Positions 44,343 to 55,158 of a stretch of 64,000 nt of DNA are shown here, in pieces. Below the pieces are notes generated by a model. That model was not told the DNA's origin and ran no database searches. It saw nothing but the letters and a program-made list of their open reading frames with translations. Position 1 is the first letter of the stretch. Every line of letters begins with the position of its first letter. A program made the position numbers and the translations under genes. The DNA lies in contig JALMQS010000828.1 in the NCBI GenBank assembly GCA_024734495.1, forward strand, positions 4,017,101 through 4,081,100. The letters are read 5' to 3'. This DNA comes from Forficula auricularia. Lineage: Eukaryota > Arthropoda > Insecta > Dermaptera > Forficulidae.

Positions 44343-44819
44343 ATTATCATTTCCGTCCATTAATTTGAAAGTTTATAATATGAAAATAAGGACAAGTTTT
44401 AATGTGTGACTTTTTTATTTATCTGCCAACGTTTCGTCGTCTTTGCCGACTTCTTCAGGGCTTCTACAATTATAAGAACATGATTAATATCAAGTTACAA
44501 AAATACAATTAAAATTCCAGAACAACATGTATTAATAGTTTACCCACCAAATAGTCATGCCACACATTCGTCTAAATTTTCTAACGAAAATAATAAGAAA
44601 ATTTAAAGGTATGTGTAGCATGACTATTTAGTGGGTAAACTATTAATACATGTTTGTTTTGGAATTGGAATTGTATTTTTGTAACTTTAATATTAATTAT
44701 AAATGTTCTTATAATTGTAGAAGCCCTGAAGAAGTCGGCAAAGTCGACGAAACGTTGGCTGATAAATAAAAAAAGTCACTCATAAAAACTTGTCCTTATT
44801 TTCCTATTATAAACTTTCA
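44343..44819. mobile_element. PLE-like insertion, 44/46/49 kb family, 15 bp TSD
   Basis: Arms share TGAAAGTTTATAAT, AATAAGGACAAG and a hammerhead-like core; the tail (TTTCCGTCCATTAATT) is on the left. The identical 15 bp TATTATTAATATATT flanks it (44328-44342 and 44820-44834). Confidence 0.85.
44726..44757 (+). ncRNA. Hammerhead-like motif (44.7 kb, right arm)
   Basis: CTGAAGA, extra A, stem II GTCG/CGAC (loop GCAAAGT), GAAAC, GTT. The left arm has the same on the minus strand (44458-44431), also with a perfect GTCG/CGAC stem. Confidence 0.5.
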
Positions 44820-44979
44820 TATTATTAATATATTTTAGTTTTTTTTTTCAAGATGAATCAACAGTTATAAATAAGGCTTAGCGCCTCAAAATTTTTATAA
44901 ATTTTTCATTTGGGATGATAGGCACATCATTATCGGTCATGAAAGGTTAAAAAAACGAACTAGTATTCACTTTTCATAA

Positions 44980-45228
44980 TAAATAGATCTTCTTCCTCTT
45001 CTTCTTCAAGCGCCATACTCGATTCCGAGCGAAGTCGATTACTGTGGAGAGTATCCTTTCCATTGTAATTTTCCTGGGGAAATTTTTCAGAGGGGTGGTC
45101 GCCTTCCCCGAAAGAATCAGTTTATATATTTTAAATATTTAGTCGAGTCGGCCTTGAACCCGTGGTAGCTTCATTAGAAAGCATGCTCTTTAAATTTCAA
45201 CCAATCGGCCAATCTGACCCACAAAATA
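44980..45228 (-). mobile_element. tRNA-derived SINE (third family)
   Basis: Minus strand: TGGGTCAGATTGGCCGATTG (A-box region), B box GGTTCAAGGCC, a body with ACTTCGCTCGGAATCGAG, ending in GAAGAAG repeats near 45000. Confidence 0.65.
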
Positions 45229-46184
45229 GTAAGTAGATACAGAAGAAAATTTTCAGTAATCGAGGTTAGAAGCTCAATCGAATTAAAATAAAGAATAATC
45301 TTAAAGCTAAAATATAAATCAATAATTTAAAATATGAAAATAAATTATATATAATATATATATAAAATTATATTATATATTGTATATTTTATAGCATCAT
45401 CCATCAACGACTGAACTCGCCTAACTCTTACGCAGCTTTCATTCTTCTGCGCACAAATTGTTGCCTAAATCCAGGCGCACCAACATCATAAATCAAGTTC
45501 AAATTCAGACTACATTTTGAAGTTTTTAATTAGTGCAGATATTTATATATATTTTATAATTCAATATTTTTCTTATACGTGCCAAGATAATTTAATTAGT
45601 TAAAAAGATCTAAATGAAAAAATAGTTCAAATTCAAGTTCGATTTCGGACAAAAGCTACAATATACAATTATTTTTTCACTCGTATTGACTATTGGCTTA
45701 TAAAATGAAATGAAAAATTATTACTCTTTACGCTAACCAATGGATGAAGTTCTCCAGGCGGCAGGAATATTGAATTTACTCAAAAATTCACTCAAAAATA
45801 CTAAATATTTTTCTTATTCGTATTATCTATTGTTTATACTGTCCAGTTAAAATAAATCTAAGTTTAGCTATTTCCTCATTATGAATGTACACCTTTTATC
45901 AGACTTTTTACTGAAATCAGGGACCGGAAGAGACCAGCCAGTCGCCAAAGATTCCACGATAACATTTTTATGAATGCTTATGATACTGTAATAAACTCGG
46001 TAAGATGTAAGTGTATCTGTAGTCGTTTCGGTTCCATCTGTTCAACAACCTTTGTAAACTTTTATATCTTGAACCTGAATTTGATTGCAAGAATCATTTG
46101 ATCACTGCCAGCTATTGTTTAGGTACTATTATACAATGAGGCAATGGACCAAAAACGGGAAGATTTCTGAGCTGTAGTAAACTA
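45229..46184. other. AT-rich non-coding stretch
   Basis: No gene or repeat copy recognised. Confidence 0.45.
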
Positions 46185-46490
46185 ATCAAATGAATAGACA
46201 TTAAAGAATGAAAACAAAGTACTATCTTACTCTAGAGAAAAGTAATTTAAAATAAAATTTCACTCAAAACTTTATATAAGGTTTTTGGGGGCCCTCAAGT
46301 TACTTAATTAGAATATTAAATTTCATTAAAATTAGTTAAGTCATTTTCAAGATATTTAGAAAAATCGAAAAAAGTACTGGAATAAAATACTAATGTTTGT
46401 GGGCTGATGTGTAACAAAAAGTAATCTTCGCTTCATTTTGTTAAATTAATGGTAGGTTTTCAATTTAATTTCAATCGATTGAACAGAATG
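46185..46490. repeat. Dispersed repeat A, copy 3 (5' part)
   Basis: Matches 34985-35305 and the first 150 bp of the window, then diverges into unique sequence to 46795. Confidence 0.85.
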
Positions 46491-46809
46491 CATCCTACAG
46501 GGGGTTAAAGGGGTTTTAAAAGACTTCAATGTCAACTGGACTTCATTCGGTGCGAGTGCGAATTTTCTCATCAGTACTTTTATTTAGCGGTGCCTTATTT
46601 ATTTCACTTTGAAGTTGATAATCATCAATTTGTAACTACATAATTTCTATCTTTGATAGTTTAGAATCACAGGGCTGTAATGATGAAAAACGACGGACGG
46701 ACAGAGGGACAGAAAACGAAGATTCACCATTAGAGTTCCGTTTTTACAATTTAAGACGTACTCCAAGTTTAGAAAAAATTTATTTTTTTAATTAAATGAA
46801 TAGTTAATT

Positions 46810-47508
46810 TGAAAGTTTATAATAGGAAAATAAGGACAAGTTTTAATGTGTAACTTTTTTATTTATCAGGTAACGTTTCGTTGACTTTGCCGACTTCTTC
46901 AGGGCTTTAAATAGTCATGTCACACATTGGTCTAAATTTTCTTTTTATCTTTGTTACCATTGAAGACTATCAAAATACACAATTTTCAAAAAAAATTGGC
47001 ACATTACATAAACAATTTTTCCTTTTATTCTTTAAAATAATAATTACACTAGACAAAACAGAAATAAATTAGAATGAGGCAACACTGTTTTTTAAAACAT
47101 TAGAATAGAATTTCCTTTTTTTTTTATTGAACTTCACATTTAGAAATCTCAAATTTATTTATTTATTTATTTATTTTTAATTTGAGATTTCTAAATGTAA
47201 AGATCAATAAAAAAGAGAATTCTATTCTATTGTTTTAAAAAACAGTTTTGCCTCATTCTATGTATTTCTGTTTTGTCTAGTGTAATTATTATTTCAAAGA
47301 AATAGTATTTCTGATAGTCTTCAATGGTAACGAAAATAAAAAGAAAATTTAGACGAATGTGTGGCATGACTATTTGAAGGCTCTGAAGAAGTCCGCAAAG
47401 TGGACGAAACGTTGGCTGATAAATAAAAAAGTCACACTTCAAAATTTGTCTTTATTTTCCTATTATAAACTTTCAAATTAATACAAATTAAGGACGGAAA
47501 TAATAAGA
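46810..47508. mobile_element. PLE-like insertion, 14 bp TSD, tail on the right
   Basis: A ~700 bp near-complete palindrome with the arms of the 44 kb family, then a ~33 bp tail (TTAATACAAATTAAGGACGG) on the right. The identical 14 bp ATGAATAGTTAATT flanks it (46796-46809 and 47509-47522). The interior palindrome (about 46950-47340) is additional to the 44 kb copy. Confidence 0.9.
47383..47413 (+). ncRNA. Hammerhead-like motif (47.4 kb, right arm)
   Basis: CTGAAGA, extra A, stem II GTCC/GGAC, GAAAC, GTT. Compared with the 44 kb copy (GTCG/CGAC) the fourth pair is changed on both sides (G-C to C-G). The left arm (minus, 46902-46874) has one mismatch in stem II. Confidence 0.55.
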
Positions 47509-47522
47509 ATGAATAGTTAATT

Positions 47523-48146
47523 AAATATCTAATCGAATTTTGTTCTTGGGGTGATGTAAAATCACATAGTTTGTCTAAGAAACAATAACAAGTAATTCTG
47601 AACCGAGGAAAAATGGAAAGTGTAAAGTTACCTATATAAATATATAAAAAAAAATGAACTTATTTCTTTTAAAAAACCTTGAGAACAACACAATACTTTA
47701 CCAAGACGCGACAGCCAGTTTCAACATTTCATTAACCGTTTTGTTCACTCGACTAAAGACTATATACCTATGTATGTATAGAAAGAGGAAGCGAGAAGAT
47801 TTAAAACAAAAGCAGAAAACTTTATTCTCAAGTGGCGACTTGCAATGGCTCGCTTATTGCTTGACAAACTAATAAAAAACATGAAGAGGTTTTAGTCGCT
47901 TTTTTGACCAATTCAAGCCCCATCTCTCGTGAGACACATGATGGATGGTTTGTCAATCAAAAACTCCTCTAGGTTGATGAAATTGGATCAGCCAGGGAAG
48001 GATCTTTGGCTTCCGTCTTCGGATAGATTCATCATTGTTTGAATTCAATTCCTGGATAATTAGGAATGAATAAAAAATAAATTCTTATTACTTAAGATTT
48101 TTTAAAAGGCATGTCTACTGGTAGATTCCCCTAGCGGGTATCAGAT
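47523..48146. other. Non-coding stretch
   Basis: A 72-codon frame at 47654-47872 shows no recognisable motif. The 47880-48060 part is less AT-rich and unique. No gene supported. Confidence 0.4.
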
Positions 48147-48154
48147 CCTCAAAA

Positions 48155-48347
48155 TTGGAGTCAATAATAGTGTGACTTCTACTGAAAAAAATAAACTTTT
48201 AATTTATTTATGGTATAACGAGACTATAGTTTCGTTATAAATAAAATAAAAATTTATTTTTCGAGCAGAAGACACGCTCTATTATTGACTCCTTCAAATT
48301 ATAAAAATTCTGCTACTCTCGGCAAAAAGAAACTTTCAATTTAAGAC
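48155..48347. mobile_element. PLE-like insertion, short copy of the 7.4 kb family
   Basis: Truncated arms (GAGTCAATAATAG / CTATTATTGACTC; ATAACGAGACTATAGTTTCG), with the hammerhead stem lost, and the full tail (CTGCTACTCTCGGCAAAA) on the right. CCTCAAAA flanks it on both sides (48147-48154 and 48348-48355). Confidence 0.75.
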
Positions 48348-48355
48348 CCTCAAAA

Positions 48356-49168
48356 GTTGGGCCTCCAAAAAACAATAAGAAATGCCATAACTCCCAAAAT
48401 ACGCGAGATATCAAACAGTTTTTATTTGTCGTTGATAAGGAGGTAATGAGTTAATTCACCATAATTTTAAATTAAGTCGTTTCTAAACGTAGACAGGTAC
48501 AAAAATTCCCCCTTGCATGGTCATTTTAAATCTCAATGAATTTAAAGAGATCTTTGCAGGGATACTTCACATACTTTGTGATTAAGAAATATTTTTTATT
48601 TTTGACTCCACATGAAATTCGACTCCTCAGAATACTATATAATCATCAAGACTATATACCTGATCACTGGAGTGCGGTCCATGGATGCTGTGGATGTGGC
48701 GCATTCTTAAAGTTTCAAAGCGTCATGAATATTTTCATAGTGTCATATGTCATACATAGAAAAAGCTTAACGTGTGGAAGATCGGAAAATGGGGTATGAA
48801 CTTCAGCATATTAAAATTTTAGAAACTATCAATTTTGAAATACTTACGAAAATTTAAAATTTATAGAACTTTTTAACGTTAGCAATTTTAAAAAATATGA
48901 AAATAATTTTCCAAATTTTCTATTTAAATCATCAATTCAGCTATCTTTTGAAAAAGACTTTGTTTTTATCAGGAAGAAAAGTGAATTAATTTACATGTTG
49001 TCGAATCATGAATCATTTAAAATCTATAAATTACATAAAAAAAAACTAATCGTGAAAGATGAATAAAAATATGTTTTGACAGCAGTAAAAAAAGGGTTCT
49101 TTTTTGGACAGCTTCCACTGGTTGAAAAGTCCACTGTTACCTATGTATATAAAGATCAAAATTTCAAT
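48356..49168. other. Non-coding; unidentified 87-codon frame
   Basis: 48536-48799 is open on the plus strand with an unusual Cys/Gly cluster (HGCCGCGAF-like), but no splice pattern or motif that I can name. The rest is AT-rich. Confidence 0.35.
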
Positions 49169-49175
49169 ATTTAAT

Positions 49176-49287
49176 ACTATTATTAACATTTTCGTCCATA
49201 ATTTGTATTAATTTGAAAGTTTATAATAGGAAAATAAGGACAAGTCACACAAAAAACTTGTCTTTAATTTCCTATTATAAACTTTCA
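49176..49287. mobile_element. Minimal PLE-like copy of the 44/46 kb family
   Basis: A tail (TTTTCGTCCATAATTTGT) and only the outer ~30 bp of each arm (TGAAAGTTTATAATAGGAAA), back to back. ATTTAAT occurs on both sides (49169-49175 and 49288-49294), a short and weak target duplication. Confidence 0.6.
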
Positions 49288-49379
49288 ATTTAATAATTTA
49301 GTATTTTAAATTTTCGAGAAAATATATATACATATCTATATCTATCTATATATAATTATATATAAAATATAGGTATTAT

Positions 49380-49800
49380 CTGTACAAAGCACTAAATCGG
49401 CCAAAATTATAGATGTAAGTACACGTTTTAAGAAAAGTTATGAAAGAAACCCCCCTCAACAAAATTTCTATTTCAATCGGTTCCGCGCAAATTTTGTTTG
49501 CAATTAGCACAAAAACAGGTGGGGGTATTTTTTAAGAAATTTCGAATTTGAATTAGATGTCTTCTAACTTAAAATGATGATATTTTGATCCCAAGGGGGT
49601 TTGGGGGAGAGGGAACTAAAGGAAATTATCAGGTAACTCCTAAACTATTAATTCTACGCCAAATTTATTAAAAGCAAAGTGGTAGAGGATGTGATTTCTG
49701 ACGAATTTTGTTTAAAGAAATCCCAAAAACCAAGCAAAAGCGACGGAGGGTCAAAAAATGAAAATTCTAACTATTTGAACCAAACTTAACATAAACTTGT
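49380..49800. repeat. Distant relative of repeat B
   Basis: TCAAAAAATGAAAATTCTAA and ACCAAACTTAACATAAACTT correspond to repeat B's internal unit; the rest is diverged. Confidence 0.45.
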
Positions 49801-50489
49801 GTACAAATAATAAATAATATATAATTAAGTCTTATTTGATTAAGACATATTCTCGAGCGAGAGTCCCATCTGGGTAGAGGTATACGTTTTTAAATATTTG
49901 TTGAGGAGTAATCGAAATAAAATGGAAAATAAGTTCTTTGTAGATGCTTTAAACGAAAATAAATATTAATTTGATTCGCATTAAAAATAATTATTTATTC
50001 AAATTATTGATTTTATTTCAATTTCCTTTTAGAAATAGCCTACCTCAACGTTGAATAAATAAAAAAATGATTTTTTTTTATTTAACTAATAAACCTGAAT
50101 TAAATTGTAAATTCAAAGAAATCTGAATTTCAATAATATGACAAAATGGTATTTATTTTGCAAATGTTGAACTAGAGTTTTCTCTGTGAATTTTGTAATT
50201 AGTTTATAAGTTAAGCAAAATTGGCTTGACTTAAATATTCCTTAGATGTTTACTTATTTGGGTTAGAGTCCAGCTGGATTTGAACTTTAAGTTTAATTCT
50301 AAGTTTTACGCTTTGATCTTGAAATGGTTAGACGGAACCGGGTGGGTTGCGTTTCCGGATGGTATCGAAAATTCTCCCCTTCAGTTTTTGAATATTATCT
50401 CATTTATAATTATAAATCGGACTAAAATGAAATAAGTAATTCATTTGAAAAGAAATAGATGATTATAATGCGAAAAATATATTAAATAT
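49801..50489. other. AT-rich non-coding stretch
   Basis: No gene or repeat copy recognised. Confidence 0.45.
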
Positions 50490-51768
50490 TCGATCTTAAA
50501 TATATATTTTTAATCTGTATAATTTGGGGTTCCAATGAAGCCATTAATACAGCGAGCCAATACCATATTTGAATAATGCGTTAAGAATTTATTTTCTTAC
50601 AAATTTTTAAAATTTGTATCCGGATACCAGGAGCGAACAGGAGTGTACTTTCCGTTCCCGCCAATTTAATTTTCATCCACTTTTTGTGAACAAAAATTTT
50701 TTCGATCTCAAAAGTATGTGAAATGAAAGAAATCAGCAAGCAGCAGTAGGTTGAGTTTCATTTCACGAATCATCGTTTCTTTTCATTCGGTTTTTGAAAC
50801 AATTATTCTTATTCTAGTTTTCGATTAGATCATTGAATATATATTTTTAATCTGTATAATTTGGGGTCGCAATGATGCCAGTATGACAGCGAGCCAATTC
50901 CATCATTAAATCATGCGTTAACAATTTATTTTCTTAAAACTTTTAAAATTAGTATCCGGATACCAGGCCCGAACAGGAGAGTTCTTTCCTTCCCTCCAAT
51001 TTAATTTTCATCCACTTTTTGTGAACAAAAATTTTTTCGATCTCAAAAGTATGTGAAATGAAAGAAATCAGCAAGCAGCAGTAGATCGAGTTTCATTTCA
51101 CGAATCATCGTTTCTTTTCATATGGTTTTTTAAACAATTTTTCTTACTCTAGTTTTCGATTAGATCATTGAATATATATTTTTAATCTGTATAATTTGGG
51201 GTCGCAATGAAGCCAGTATTCCAGTGAGCCAATTCCAGCATTGAAATTATTGCGTTAACCATTTATTTCCTTAAAATTTTTAAAATTTGTATCCGGATAC
51301 CAGGAGCGAACAGGAGTGTTCTTTCCTTCCCTCCAATTTAATTTTCATCCACTTTTTGTGAACAAAAATTTTTTCGATCTCAAAAGTATGTGAAATGAAA
51401 GAAATCAGCAAGCAGCAGTAGATCGAGTTTCATTTCACGAATCATCGTTTCTTTTCATATGGTTTTTTAAACAATTTTTCTTACTCTAGTTTTCGATTAG
51501 ATCATTGAATATATATTTTTAATCTGTATAATTTGGGGTCGCAATGAAGCCAGTATTCCAGCCAGCCAATTCCAGCAGTTGAAATCATTGCGTTAACCAT
51601 TTAATTTCTTAAAATTTTTATAATTTGTATCCGGATACCAGGAGCGAACAGGAGTGTTCTTTCCTTCCCTCCAATTTAATTTTCATCCACTTTTTGTTAA
51701 CAAAAATTTTTTCGATCTCAAAAGTATGTGAAATGAAAGAAATATGTAAGCAGCAGTAGCATCGAATT
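50490..51768. repeat. 336 bp tandem repeat, about 3.8 copies
   Basis: AATTTGGGGT recurs at 50521, 50858, 51193 and 51530 (spacing 335-337). Each unit has TTGTATCCGGATACCAGG, TTTCATCCACTTTTTGTG and TCAGCAAGCAGCAGTAG. The last unit ends about 51768. Units 2-4 are closer to each other than to unit 1. Confidence 0.95.
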
Positions 51769-51896
51769 TCGAAAATAATACATGAGAATGTCCTAGTTAG
51801 GCCCCTACTGTTATTATACGCCCTTTTTTTCCCAAATTGATTTTGCACTATATTAATCTAAACATTGTCACAAAAAATTGTAATTAAGCTTTACTT

Positions 51897-52075
51897 ATAT
51901 ATTGCTTGTTTTTAGGTGATGGTCTCAAGGGTCTGACCAGTTGCCCGGAAAGCGTACTAGTGCTTGGGTCCGACTCCAGAGGGGACAAGACCTTCCTACA
52001 TCCAATATAAACACATCTATTAAAATCTTTGGTAATTGACCTACCTTCATGTTCGTAATTAATTAAATTAGAGAA
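51897..52075 (+). repeat. tRNA-like unit, third copy
   Basis: GGTGATGGTCTCAAGGGTCT ... TTGGGTCCGACTCC ... GACAAGACC and the same 3' body (ATATAAACA ... TTCATGTTCGTAATTAATT) as in the 9.2-9.9 kb palindrome, here single. It shows that the unit moves independently of the palindrome. Confidence 0.7.
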
Positions 52076-52093
52076 CAAAGAAAATATTTTTTG

Positions 52094-52145
52094 ATTATAG
52101 ACACAAGGATCAGCCGGAGCTCGAGCCCGGGATCTTCGAATGTGT
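52094..52145 (-). repeat. Fragment of the 11.3 kb tRNA-like family
   Basis: Minus strand GATCCCGGGCTCGAGC and CCGGCTGATCCTTGTGTC match the T-arm and 3' end of the 11265/11626 units. Confidence 0.6.
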
Positions 52146-52599
52146 GTGATCGATTTGGAGTCGTTTGAATATAGTTTAATTGTAATTAATTTAAGAATGG
52201 TACCTACGGAGCCCGATTTTTTGAATTATTCATAAAGTCTATCTTATTATCTATTTATTATTATTTATTTTATTTTTCTAGATTTTAAATAAAACAATAA
52301 AAATTATGAATGAATATAGTTTGTTTTTTATTTTACGAATGCACTGTAAAGATGCAGGCATCTTGACACACTTATGAATTGCGGAAAATAGGAGGAGATA
52401 AATACATAACTCTTAAGTCGTCTTTAATTGGCTGTTCCGTGATTTTTATTTTATTTTTTATCCCACTACGCGATTCATTTCATGAACTCAAAACTCATGT
52501 AATTGGCCCTTTTCAACATTGTTCTCAAAAACGAAGCCTTTTCTGGTTAGAATTTGCGACATCCAACATGTCATCTAATTTTTTCTTTATTTTTTAATG
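52146..52599. other. AT-rich non-coding stretch
   Basis: No gene. Nothing recognised. Confidence 0.4.
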
Positions 52600-52925
52600 T
52601 GATCGAATGCAAGAAGGGCCGTACCAATAAGATGCAGGCAATGATCTCAAAAAATCCTTCGATAACAGAAGGGTGGAGGAGAAAGTGATCAAGAGAAAGA
52701 GAAGAGACGCACATCCGGATCTTGAAGCATTGAAGATTATAGGTGTTTGAAAGACGAAGGCCGGGAGAGAGTTGCATTACTTTGAAGTCATGGCGATAAA
52801 TATATTGGCGAATGAGGTGATTCGACACTTGTCCACTTTAAACGCGAAGGGATGTAGAACTGCTACTCACAAAGCAAACATTTAGTGGAATTATTGATTT
52901 TAAATCATCGGGATATACCGGCTGA
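52600..52925 (-). pseudogene. CR1/L2-like LINE 3' fragment, second copy
   Basis: On the minus strand the frame 52828-52571 and its upstream flank match the end of the 16 kb LINE ORF (ATCAATAATTCC, CATGACTTCAAAG, then LSNTYNLQCFKIRM for LSTYDLQTFKTRV). It has several stops and no poly(A) remnant of note, so it is older. It ends at the edge of the 1.2 kb foldback. Confidence 0.7.
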
Positions 52926-54131
52926 ATTTTTTTTATCTTGAGACAGTCTTATAACTCAAAAACAATGCATTAAATGGAAAAAAGTTTAAAATAAAAGTTT
53001 ATTTATATCGAGGGGGAAACTAAACTACGCTATTGTTTGTCGACATAGAACAAGCTTTCAAGGGTATTTCAATGTCAAGTTCTGTTTTTTAAATGGAAAC
53101 CAATATTTTTCTATACGTCTGCTTAATCTACAAGAAAAACTGAACAACTTTCATAGGAACTATTTTTTAATACGACATCAAATAAACAAAATCCATGAAT
53201 CAATTAGATCTCAAAAAAATCTTAATAATTATTTTTAACAATTATTTAACTTAATTATCAAATAATAATGATTAAATAATTAATTATTAAATAAATAATT
53301 ATTAAATTGAAAAGTCACAACAATGAAAATAAGTGTTTATAATGATTTTAATACTTCATTATACATAGATTTAAAAGATTATTTTCTACTTAATAGAACT
53401 AAAATTCTTGAGTTTTAAAAAGTTTATTTCTCATGTCAATCCAGTAGATAGTTATATTGTATTACCATAATAAAAATGGAGCATTTTTTGTAGAAGACAG
53501 AATTAAAATAGTTTTAATTTATCCGCTGAATGTGGAAGAAGTGTTATGGCGCTGCCATTGAAATGAATGCCGAGCGTTTTCCTGATAGGAATACACCCTC
53601 ACAAGCTTCATTTTATTGTGTTGTAAAATCTGTTTAAAAAAACAAAAACAAGAAATGTAAAGGCTACGAAGTAACTGGAACAGGCCAAAATAAGGAAATT
53701 GGAACTGGAATTCATCCAGAAGTATTGCGAAAACACTCTGGAATGTCTCAGAACACTGTCGAAAAATTATTAAATTATTAATTATTATTAAATTATTTAG
53801 TCATTATTATTTGATAATTAAGTTAAATAATTGTTAAACATAATTATTAAGAATTTTTTTTGAGATCTAATTGATTCATGTATTTTGTTTATTTGATGCT
53901 ATATAAAAAATAGTTCTTATGTTCACTTTTTTTTTGTAAATTAAGTAGACGTATAGAAAAATGTAGGGTTCCATTTAAAAAACAGAACTTGACATTGAAA
54001 TACCCTTGAAAGTTTGTTCTACTTCAACAAACAATAGCGTAGTTTAGTTTCCCTTTAAACTTTTATTTGAAACTTCTTCCATATAATGCACCGTTTTTGA
54101 GTTATAAGACTGTCTCAAGATAAAAAAAAAT
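52926..54131. mobile_element. 1.2 kb foldback with ~390 bp arms and a transposase remnant
   Basis: Arms 52926-53310 and about 53755-54131 share TTTATCTTGAGACAGTCTTA, CAAACAATAGCGTAGTTTAG, TTCAAGGGTATTTCAATGTC and TGAATCAATTAGATCTCAAA in inverted orientation. No clear target duplication. The ~440 bp loop is not palindromic and carries the next entry. Confidence 0.85.
53530..53760 (+). pseudogene. N-terminal HTH remnant of an arthropod transposase
   Basis: From ATG 53530 the frame reads IEMNAERFPDRNTPSQASFY to a stop at 53637, resembling the xxERFPxRxxPSxxTF segment that opens many arthropod transposases of the DUF4817 type. Downstream, in another frame, YCENTLECLRTLSKNY resembles the following second helix-turn-helix (ENPxxSxRxLS). 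No catalytic core. It sits in the loop of the foldback, which suggests the foldback arms are long TIRs of the same element. Family assignment from memory of the motif only. Confidence 0.35.
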
Positions 54132-54149
54132 AGATGTGTGGCACTCGGG

Positions 54150-54510
54150 GACTGCCGCGGTAAAGCTATTGCATAGCATTTTTTATCAACTTATGCAATT
54201 ATAATATTTATGCAATATTTTTTCACAAACAGCTGCTTCCGTATTCGTCCGATTTCGAAACAGCTCGTCTCGATCCGTGCGAGCTTCGTACAGTCTACAC
54301 GCATACGTCTAGTCGCACGCACACAAACACCGTGCCGAAGTCTGCCGAACTGAAACGACGTTAGACGATGCTTTCAACGTCGCTTTCAACGCCGCACCGC
54401 TGTGCCGGTCGGAGTGGGGGGTGTTAGGTTTATTTTCGTTACGGAATTTCTTGATTCGGTCGCCGCGCTCAAAGCCCGCGATAAAAGCTATGCAATAGCT
54501 TAATATGCAA
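54150..54510. mobile_element. GC-rich TIR element, copy 1
   Basis: TAAAGCTATTGCATAGCATT at the left and GATAAAAGCTATGCAATAGC at the right. The interior is strikingly GC-rich and CpG-rich for this window. The right ~85 bp recurs at 55078-55158. Confidence 0.7.
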
Positions 54511-55077
54511 TAGCTTAATAATTATTTTTGTTTAATCCTATTTATTTGAATAGCATAATGCATGGGAAATACAAATAATAATAATAATCCCACGGTGTTG
54601 TCTCATGTCCGTCTGAAAAAAATTTAAAATAAATGTTAATAAAAAAATAAATATTCTATATTCCGCGTTTTTTACTTTAAAATGCAATTTAAAATATATT
54701 TTTTTCTTTTAAAGATGTACCGGCTGTCCACTGTTCGTCTCCAGAAAATTATTTATTATTCATTTATATTATTTACTATTATAGTTTAATTGTATTTTAT
54801 AATTTAAATGTATTGTAAAAAAATAAGATAATTAATAAATTATAATTTTGTAAAAGAAACCCCCCCCCTTTAATTTCAAAATCCCCTCCATAATGAGATC
54901 CTTTGAAAGCCCCCTCCCCACCTCTTAAATCCGCCGGTCGGCTGTCAGTCGAGTCGCTCGAGTCTCGTGTAGGAGTGGTGGGCGGCGGCGGGGAGGGACA
55001 TCTCCCCCGCTCGAGCCGCCTCTCCGCCAAGAGTCGGGCGACTCCGCTGGCTTTCGGCTGGCCGCTTGGAGGGGATT
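54511..55077. other. Non-coding; second GC-rich patch
   Basis: 54850-55077 is GC-rich (CGGCGGCGGGGAGGG), with a hAT-like AAATCCGCC near 54927. The 77-codon minus frame here is compositional. 54511-54850 is AT-rich and unassigned. Confidence 0.45.
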
Positions 55078-55158
55078 GTTAGGTTATTTTCGTTACGAAA
55101 TTTCTCGATTCGGTCGCCGCGCTCAAAGTCCGCGATAAAAGCTATGCAATAGCTTAAA
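55078..55158. mobile_element. GC-rich TIR element, right end of copy 2
   Basis: ATTCGGTCGCCGCGCTCAAA and CGCGATAAAAGCTATGCAAT match 54424-54500 nearly exactly. Confidence 0.75.

Noticed and set aside
47654..47872. 72-codon plus frame
   Set aside because: No motif, no conservation evidence, AT-rich flanks; chance frame.
48536..48799. 87-codon frame as a zinc-binding protein
   Set aside because: The CCGCG cluster has no recognisable spacing, and the frame has no splice or promoter support.
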